Shown here piece after piece: positions 7,148 to 11,710 of a stretch of DNA of 11,710 nucleotides. The translations under genes were made by a program, and so were the position numbers. Source of the DNA: Actinomycetota bacterium (GTDB lineage Bacteria > Actinomycetota > Actinomycetes > S36-B12 > UBA10799); assembly GCA_003452655.1 (NCBI GenBank), contig DMNR01000107.1, positions 7,640 through 19,349 of the forward strand, in the 5' to 3' direction. Below the pieces are notes generated by a model. The model was not told the origin of the DNA. It did not search any database and worked only from the letters and a program-made list of their open reading frames with translations. Position 1 is the first letter of the stretch. Each line of letters opens with the position of its first letter.

Positions 7148-8164
7148 GTGCCGAGCACTGAAGTTCCTGACGAATTCCCAGCACTTGAATGGGCAGAGAT
7201 CCGTGCTCACCTGTTCGAACAACTGATGCTCGACGAACAGTGGGTCGACGAGGGTGCTGAACAGCTCACGTGGCAGTCGTGGGCATTCCCCACGACTATC
7301 GCGGTCAGTGCCCGCGTCGGCTTTGAGGACGGCTCTGGGCTAGAGGCACTGCGGGTGACCATCACCACGGCCCTGATGACAATGCGCGACGAACTCGATG
7401 GCGCAACCTTGTGTCAGGCCCTCAACGAGACGACCGCGTTCGGCAGTTTCGTCTGGGCCGATGGTGCAATCCACGCGCGGGCAGCTTTCCTCCTCAATCC
7501 GCTCTCACGAAGCCTGCTGCCAGCGCTGCACACCGCGGTACTGACACAGGCGACCAACGTGCACCAGGCAGCGCCAGCCATCGCGAAGTTCCACTCCGAC
7601 GAGGGTCTTGACGAGCCGCGATTCTTAGTTGGCCACCCCACTCTCGGGATGCGCGAAGAGCCCGATGAGCTGCTCAGCATCTACGCGGGTCCCACCTGTG
7701 ACTTGCCGTTGCAGGTGGAGATGATGCAGTTGTGGCGCCAGGCAGCCCCACTCTTCGTCGAGAAGATCGCCGGGTTCGGTTTTGCCGCAGTCGCCGTCGA
7801 AGAAACTCATTGCTCGGTTGCGACTGACTCGTTACTAGTGACGTTGACTCCCCTGGACGACGCCGAGGATTCGGGGCAGTACGGGATGGGTGTGCACGTC
7901 AGCGCGACCGTGGACCTTACGACACCGGGCGAACCAGATCCCAGCGATCTCAATGCCTTCAACACGCAGTTGGCACTTCAGAGTCAACTGGACAGCCTCG
8001 GCCACGTGGCGGCGCTTGAGGTCGGGGAGGGCTGGGTTCCCCAGCTCACGACCTTCGTGCCCATCGCATGTTGGGCGGGATCAGGATCGAATATCGAGTC
8101 GCTTGCCTCGGTTATGGTCAACCTCGCGCTACACGCGGCACTGCCTGCCGACCAATTGGCGTAA
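7148..8164 (+). CDS. Unknown protein, apparent tandem duplication of a YbjN / secretion-chaperone-like module
   Basis: A cytoplasmic protein of 338 residues without signal peptide or membrane helix. The GTG at 7148 has GAGAGG six bases upstream. It is not recognised as a named family. Two halves look alike. Residues about 45-145 have strand-rich sequence, then ALNETTAFGSFVWADGAIHARAAFLLN and a helix LLPALHTAVLTQATNVHQAA. Residues about 212-335 have strands, then LNAFNTQLALQ, a VAALEVGEGW strand, TTFVPIACW and the helix SLASVMVNLALHAALPADQL. Strands, a LN...-glycine turn and a C-terminal helix recall the fold of YbjN proteins and type III secretion chaperones. That resemblance is a visual inference. 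The next gene shares the phrase EGWVP with identical codons. Confidence 0.75.
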   Translation: MPSTEVPDEFPALEWAEIRAHLFEQLMLDEQWVDEGAEQLTWQSWAFPTTIAVSARVGFEDGSGLEALRVTITTALMTMRDELDGATLCQALNETTAFGSFVWADGAIHARAAFLLNPLSRSLLPALHTAVLTQATNVHQAAPAIAKFHSDEGLDEPRFLVGHPTLGMREEPDELLSIYAGPTCDLPLQVEMMQLWRQAAPLFVEKIAGFGFAAVAVEETHCSVATDSLLVTLTPLDDAEDSGQYGMGVHVSATVDLTTPGEPDPSDLNAFNTQLALQSQLDSLGHVAALEVGEGWVPQLTTFVPIACWAGSGSNIESLASVMVNLALHAALPADQLA

Positions 8165-8334
8165 CCCCTCTCCGCGACATTGGTCCTCTTTCCAAATTTC
8201 CCAGGCAATTCCGCCAGATCGATATTCTGAGCAGCAGCCAAAGAGACCACTGGTCCACGCTTCCCGACGCGCAAAAACCGGACTTGGTGATCCCCGCTGA
8301 CCAGCACCGCAGGCCTCGCAGCGAGAATCAGGGC

Positions 8335-9339
8335 ATGCTCGCTTACGAAGACGAATCCGCCAGACACCTATTCGCCGTCTATGTACGCCCGGAAGGCGAG
8401 CGTGGAACCATCAACTTCTACGCAGATGAAGCAGCTGCTGCCGCCGAAGTTGGGCCGGGAATGCCCGCGGGTTTCATCACTCACGGCGAGGTCTACGTCG
8501 AATACATCGGCGATGCATTGCTATTCGCACCCAGCGACTGGGAGCTGACTGGGATCGATCAGGACCTGTTGGTTCAACTACAGGCTGACGGTGGCGAGAT
8601 CTTCATAGCCCTGACTCCTGCCGAGTCAAGTGCGCTGCTGGAGTTGACGGCGGACGGCGCGGACACAGCTGACGCAGGTGTGGTCGTGACCGATTCGATT
8701 GAGTTCGACGATGACGTCGACTCAGACGAAGAAGAGGTCGTCGACGCACCCGAGGGCGTAACCGGCGATGCGCCCTGCGTGGCATGGCTAGCTGACGGAA
8801 CCATGGTGGTCTTTTCATCGGGCGCCGACGCCGGGGGTCGCGCTTTGTCGGTCTCCGTTCCCAGAACTGAGTTCGGTGACGAGCCGGGAACGGACCGCGC
8901 AGTCGTCGCAATGCTCGACGAGGGCTGGGTTCCCCTCGTTGACGACCCGTACACCTGGCGAGAAATCAGCGGCGCTTGGGTGATCAACGTTCAACAACGA
9001 GTGGCCGACAAGGACGAAGTGTTCTTCGGGCGCTACACCACCGACGATAGAACCCTGGTCGTGACCCGTGCAGCAGCCGACACCGATGACGAAGAAGAGC
9101 ACCTGCAGGTCATCACCAATGACGTCGATCTGGACTTCATCGACCTCGGGCGCGCGTTAGTCGATGCCGGCTGGCGAATCGATGCGGACTCCACCGTCGC
9201 GGCAGAACTCTCAGCGGCGCCTGAGCAGCGTCAAAGCCCTGGTTGGTACCCCGCCGAACCTGAGGATGAGGACGCAACGACTGCTGCTGACAGCGACGCA
9301 GTAGATGAATGGGTGTGCGTCGTCGTCCGAGCGAGCTAG
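8335..9339 (+). CDS. Unknown acidic protein with internal repeated segments
   Basis: An unrecognised 334-residue protein, very rich in Asp and Glu. It has no signal peptide or membrane helix. Residues 1-105 look like one folded domain. Residues 106-145 are an acidic linker (FDDDVDSDEEEVVDAPE). Residues 146-290 form a second region with two similar segments, RAVVAMLDEGWVPLVDD (188-204) and GRALVDAGWRIDADST (272-287). The tail 291-334 is Pro/Glu/Asp-rich but ends in the hydrophobic WVCVVVRAS. The ATG at 8335 is preceded only by a weak AGGG. The frame is open upstream into the previous gene, but that extension overlaps it and lacks similar composition. It lies 170 bp after the putative YbjN-like gene, same strand, with a shared EGWVP motif, so the two may be functionally linked. 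Function unknown. Confidence 0.72.
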   Translation: MLAYEDESARHLFAVYVRPEGERGTINFYADEAAAAAEVGPGMPAGFITHGEVYVEYIGDALLFAPSDWELTGIDQDLLVQLQADGGEIFIALTPAESSALLELTADGADTADAGVVVTDSIEFDDDVDSDEEEVVDAPEGVTGDAPCVAWLADGTMVVFSSGADAGGRALSVSVPRTEFGDEPGTDRAVVAMLDEGWVPLVDDPYTWREISGAWVINVQQRVADKDEVFFGRYTTDDRTLVVTRAAADTDDEEEHLQVITNDVDLDFIDLGRALVDAGWRIDADSTVAAELSAAPEQRQSPGWYPAEPEDEDATTAADSDAVDEWVCVVVRAS

Positions 9340-9353
9340 ACGCAAATCGCTCG
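9328..9353 (+). terminator. Possible weak hairpin at the end of the acidic-protein gene
   Basis: CGAGCGA (9328-9334) and TCGCTCG (9347-9353) can pair as a 7-bp stem with a 12-base loop that includes the stop codon at 9337-9339. No T-run follows, so it would be a non-canonical terminator at best. Confidence 0.3.
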
Positions 9354-9383
9354 CGCCTCACACTTGTGCCCGCCAACACGATC

Positions 9384-9412
9384 TTGTCAGAATTCCTGGT
9401 TTATTTCATACA
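9384..9412 (+). promoter_or_regulatory. Possible promoter for the small secreted-protein gene
   Basis: TTGTCA at 9384-9389 resembles a -35 box. CATACA at 9407-9412 (17-base spacer) or TACAGT at 9409-9414 could be the -10. The surrounding TTATTTCATA is locally AT-rich against a GC-rich background. It lies about 55-80 bases upstream of the ATG at 9466. Confidence 0.35.
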
Positions 9413-9465
9413 GTGTCCGGGTATGTTTGCCGGTGTTAGCAACCCCGATCTATCTGGAGCACACC

Positions 9466-9723
9466 ATGCGCAATCTCGTCGCAGCCCCCACACTGCGGGC
9501 ACTCCTGGTGGTCGTCGGACTCACTGTCGCTGCCGTCGTCCTGTTGTTCATCAGCCCCTCGGCATCGTCGGCAGCCGACGCCCAAGTTCCCGCTCCCGCG
9601 ACCGTGGGCCAGCAAGGCCAGTCGGGGCAGACTCCAAATCAACAGCACAACCACGCGGGTGAGAAGCTGCGGGTCCCGTGGAACTCGTGGCTCATCTCTG
9701 ATTCTTCGACTCCCGGCCAGTAA
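9466..9723 (+). CDS. Small secreted or membrane-anchored protein, unknown
   Basis: An 85-residue protein. Residues 1-30 carry a basic start (MRNLVAAPTLR) and a strong hydrophobic core (ALLVVVGLTVAAVVLLFI). They are followed by SPSASSAADA, which has Ala-x-Ala-type cleavage options near 35-39. The mature part of about 46 residues is low complexity, rich in Gln, Pro, Asn and His, and lacks cysteine. It ends with a short hydrophobic patch, RVPWNSWLISDSS. The ATG has GGAG seven bases upstream, and the longer open frame to 9364 lacks one. No family is recognised; it could equally be a single-pass membrane peptide. Confidence 0.7.
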   Translation: MRNLVAAPTLRALLVVVGLTVAAVVLLFISPSASSAADAQVPAPATVGQQGQSGQTPNQQHNHAGEKLRVPWNSWLISDSSTPGQ

Positions 9724-9842
9724 CACAATCGGGCGCCGCGTCGACAATGACGAATGATGGGCTCAGCGTCTAGGCTGAAACGCGCGACAGAATCAATAGC
9801 TTCGCGATCGAAACCGAAGAACTCCTGCTGAGTCGAGGACCA

Positions 9843-10022
9843 ATGACCGACCCGACCGTTTGCGCAAATGGCCTTCCAGCCGGCATGGGCAGCATCTACT
9901 GGAAAGAGGGGATGGCCTCATGCAGTGCTTGCGGTCACAACTACCTTCACTCCAAGAAGGATCCCTGTCACCTGTGCCAGTTCGAAGTTCGACTCCTGGC
10001 CCTCGAGGAAGCCGGAAAGTAG
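9843..10022 (+). CDS. 59-residue Cys4 zinc-ribbon-like protein
   Basis: A short gene with all the marks of a real one: ATG at 9843, GAGG four bases upstream, stop TAG at 10020-10022. The protein has Cys27-x2-Cys30 and Cys42-x2-Cys45 separated by 11 residues (CSACGHNYLHSKKDPCHLC). This is the pattern of a zinc ribbon or rubredoxin-like knuckle; an extra Cys7 is near the N-terminus. A basic stretch (HSKK) sits between the knuckles and a helix-prone LLALEEAGK tail follows. Role unknown; such small zinc ribbons bind nucleic acid or protein partners. It converges on the next gene with 25 bases between stops. Confidence 0.72.
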   Translation: MTDPTVCANGLPAGMGSIYWKEGMASCSACGHNYLHSKKDPCHLCQFEVRLLALEEAGK

Positions 10023-10047
10023 CCACTACTGAGGACGGCGCAAACTC

Positions 10048-10803
10048 CTATGTTCGGTAAGTCTTCGACTTCTCGTACAAGGCAAAGCCTGCGACAGACG
10101 GCGCACTCCATGTCACGCGAATCTTGGCGCGTGATCCGTACGTGCGAATGTAGGTCGAACCGTTCGCACGCTTGAAGATCCGATAGAGCCGAATGTCGCC
10201 TCGAAGTGAACCAGTCGCTCGAACTGTGACGGCTGTGCCCGCGTTGGTGACGCAGCCTCGCTTCATGAGCCGACTTGTTCCTCGGACCGGAAGCGCTTTG
10301 GGCGCTGTCACACAACCGTTGACTGGAAGCTGTACGGCCGGCGAAGTCCCTGTACCGCTGAGTGCAACGTCCTGCGGTGAGGCTGGATCCACATTGCCCC
10401 CTCCCGTGAAGACGAAATGCAAACTCGCGTTACGGGCACCGGTTGCACTCGGAGTGAAGGTGACCGCAACAGCACATGTCCCATGTGCCAGCAAGGTGGC
10501 TCCCGAACAACTGTCACTGGAGATGGCGAAGTCCGCAGCATCTGCCCCGGTTACCGTTACCGAGCCCGCGGCGAACGCAAGGAAATTGCCGTCGCCGTCG
10601 GCCAAGTTCGTAATGGTCTCCGTCTGGGTAGCCGATGGCGTGGCAACGAATTGAGATCCAAAGGCGAGCGGCCCACTTGGACTGAACTCGGCGTGACCGT
10701 TAGCAATTGCCGGAGCAGACGAAAGCGAAACCAACCCAACGGCGACCGCGGCCGTCGACACTGCGGATCCGACGAACTTGCCCGCGACTCTGTTTCTAAT
10801 CAA
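10048..10803 (-). CDS. Secreted protein with choice-of-anchor-D / ASH-like beta domain
   Basis: A 251-residue exported protein. Residues 1-34 form a Sec signal peptide: basic MIRNRVAGK, hydrophobic core, Ala-Ile-Ala cleavage site before Asn35. Residues about 37-153 read like the choice-of-anchor-D/ASH immunoglobulin-like domain, including SDSCSGATLLAHGTCAVAV and TFTPSATGARNASLHF; Cys99 and Cys110 are the usual pair. Residues 160-251 form a second, basic beta-rich domain with Cys164 and Cys184 and repeated RxYR-type strands (DIRLYRIFKRANGSTYIRTY). No LPxTG or membrane anchor is visible, so it is probably free or wall-associated. The start is TTG at 10803, the only option because a stop lies two codons upstream; AGAGG is eight bases before it. 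Exact role unknown. Confidence 0.82.
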   Translation of the reverse strand: MIRNRVAGKFVGSAVSTAAVAVGLVSLSSAPAIANGHAEFSPSGPLAFGSQFVATPSATQTETITNLADGDGNFLAFAAGSVTVTGADAADFAISSDSCSGATLLAHGTCAVAVTFTPSATGARNASLHFVFTGGGNVDPASPQDVALSGTGTSPAVQLPVNGCVTAPKALPVRGTSRLMKRGCVTNAGTAVTVRATGSLRGDIRLYRIFKRANGSTYIRTYGSRAKIRVTWSAPSVAGFALYEKSKTYRT

Positions 10804-10830
10804 GATCTACACCTCTCACCAAACACCGGG

Positions 10831-10852
10831 CCCGCGCGCTCAACGTCGCGGG
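10831..10852 (-). other. GC-rich inverted repeat in the leader of the ASH-domain gene
   Basis: CCCGCG (10831-10836) and CGCGGG (10847-10852) can form a 6-bp hairpin with a 10-base loop, about 28-49 bases upstream of the TTG start. It could be an mRNA leader structure or an operator; no T-run is present to make it a terminator. Confidence 0.3.
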
Positions 10853-11000
10853 TCGTGCACCCAATCGCAAAGCAACCTCTCACGAAAATTACCAGAGTGA
10901 CCTCCTCGAAGTACCCAAACTCCTGATCAGGCGCGCACCAACCCTGATGACCTGAGCAGACTTCCACCGATTCTGCTTGGGTCCGTTTCGCCTCAGGAAG

Positions 11001-11651
11001 CTAGATGGAGTCGACATGGATGCTGAACGCGACCCAATCGGCAGTGTTCCAGTTGTCGTACTTCTCTTTCCAAGAGTCACTTTCCCGCTTGATCCAGAAC
11101 TTGTGGCTGCCTGCGTGTTCGTGGTGTGCCTCGTTGACACTCATTGCTTTGCGAACGTTTTGAACGCCGTGCGGCCCATCGAAAACAGCGTCCGGGCGGC
11201 CAACCCACGAATCGCTTAGCCAGAACTGGCTCACCTTCATTTGGCTACCCTTCTCTGAAATTTCCAGGCGCGCACCGTCGCCAGCGTCACATTTGGCGTA
11301 GCCACTGAGGTCAGCATCCGCGTAGAACACGACCCGTTGACCTGGAGCGATTTCACGGACCTTGCCGCACAATCTGTCGTGGACCACGATGGTCTTATTC
11401 GTGAAGTTCTTGACTTGCCCTTTCACTCCGTCGTCGCCCCAGCCACGGACGTAGTCGGAATTGTTGAGGAGGTATTGGGTGCCCTGGTTGGCAGGAGCGG
11501 GCACGCCGCCACCCGTTGCTGCTGCATGGGCAGAACGTGTTGGTTGCGAGTCTGCCAAGGTTGACTGCCCGGCCTGCGCGGGCAGTGCTGCACCTCCGAC
11601 CGCAATGAGGCCGGCGAACATCGTTAGTGCGGCGTTGGTGAAGCACTTCAT
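11001..11651 (-). CDS. Secreted protein of unknown family
   Basis: A 216-residue protein with a textbook signal peptide: MKCFTNAALT, hydrophobic MFAGLIAVGGAAL, and Ala-Gln-Ala cleavage at 25-27. Cys3 lies before the hydrophobic core and is not a lipobox. A Ser/Ala/Gly/Pro-rich linker (about 28-58) leads to a compact domain of about 155 residues. This domain has Cys95 and Cys121, likely a disulfide, and many aromatic residues near its end (FWIKRESDSWKEKYDNWNTADWVAF). A HHEH cluster at 176-179 could bind metal. The ATG at 11651 has GGGAG five bases upstream. The strands around VKNFTNKTIVVHDR and GQRVVFYADAD suggest a beta-sandwich, but no family is recognised. Same strand as the ASH-domain gene, 197 bp apart, so probably separate transcripts. 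Confidence 0.82.
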   Translation of the reverse strand: MKCFTNAALTMFAGLIAVGGAALPAQAGQSTLADSQPTRSAHAAATGGGVPAPANQGTQYLLNNSDYVRGWGDDGVKGQVKNFTNKTIVVHDRLCGKVREIAPGQRVVFYADADLSGYAKCDAGDGARLEISEKGSQMKVSQFWLSDSWVGRPDAVFDGPHGVQNVRKAMSVNEAHHEHAGSHKFWIKRESDSWKEKYDNWNTADWVAFSIHVDSI

Positions 11652-11710
11652 GGGGACTCCCGAATGATTCGTTGGTCAAGATGTCGAATCCATGATTCCC
11701 CGGCAAGTAC

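Noticed and set aside
8068..8334. Upstream extension of the acidic-protein frame
   Set aside because: It overlaps the preceding gene, is basic rather than acidic and has no start signal of its own.
10193..10654. Plus-strand open frame opposite the ASH-domain gene
   Set aside because: Antisense of a gene with signal peptide and recognisable domain.
10922..10931. CCTGATCAGG palindrome downstream of the 11001-11651 gene
   Set aside because: Perfect 10-bp palindrome but no loop, no T-run and no second copy; likely chance.

Overview
The window looks like chromosomal DNA from a high-GC actinobacterium. GC-rich codon third positions, frequent GTG/TTG starts, 4-bp stop/start overlaps, Sec-type secreted proteins, a mycobacterial-type rifamycin ADP-ribosyltransferase and a VapBC pair all fit this. 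No rRNA, tRNA, CRISPR array, insertion sequence or phage gene was seen. The genus cannot be told from this stretch.

Left part, all on the minus strand, read right to left. A tight three-gene operon (3278 down to 1) encodes a PadR-type repressor, an ABC ATPase of the MacB/LolD class and an FtsX-like permease that runs off the left edge. The genes overlap by 4 bp each, and a pair of palindromes in front of padR is the likely autoregulatory operator. Upstream of it lies arr (3486-3968), encoding a rifamycin ADP-ribosyltransferase with its catalytic residues in place. Next comes a VapBC-type toxin-antitoxin pair: PIN toxin 4191-4574 and ribbon-helix-helix antitoxin ending at 4571. The antitoxin has no ordinary start codon where its conserved domain begins. 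Regulator/exporter, antibiotic-modifying enzyme and toxin-antitoxin side by side give this third of the window an accessory, defence-like character.

Middle, plus strand. Head-to-head with vapB is a GGDEF diguanylate cyclase (4839-6083). Its N-terminal half is a long charged heptad-repeat region containing three nearly identical 42-bp DNA repeats, and the canonical I-site is absent. It is followed by a PlsC-type acyltransferase (6275-7024). Two unrecognised genes come next (7148-8164 and 8335-9339). The first appears to be a tandem duplication of an alpha/beta module resembling the YbjN / type III secretion chaperone fold; the second is strongly acidic with repeated segments. Then come a short secreted peptide (9466-9723) and a 59-residue Cys4 zinc-ribbon-like protein (9843-10022).

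Right part, minus strand. Two secreted proteins: one with a choice-of-anchor-D/ASH-like beta domain (10048-10803, TTG start) and one of unknown family with a clear signal peptide and two cysteines (11001-11651).

No intergenic stretch exceeds 300 bases. The longest are 3969-4190 (222 bp, no convincing gene), 3279-3485 (207 bp, PadR operator), 10804-11000 (197 bp), 6084-6274 (191 bp) and 8165-8334 (170 bp).
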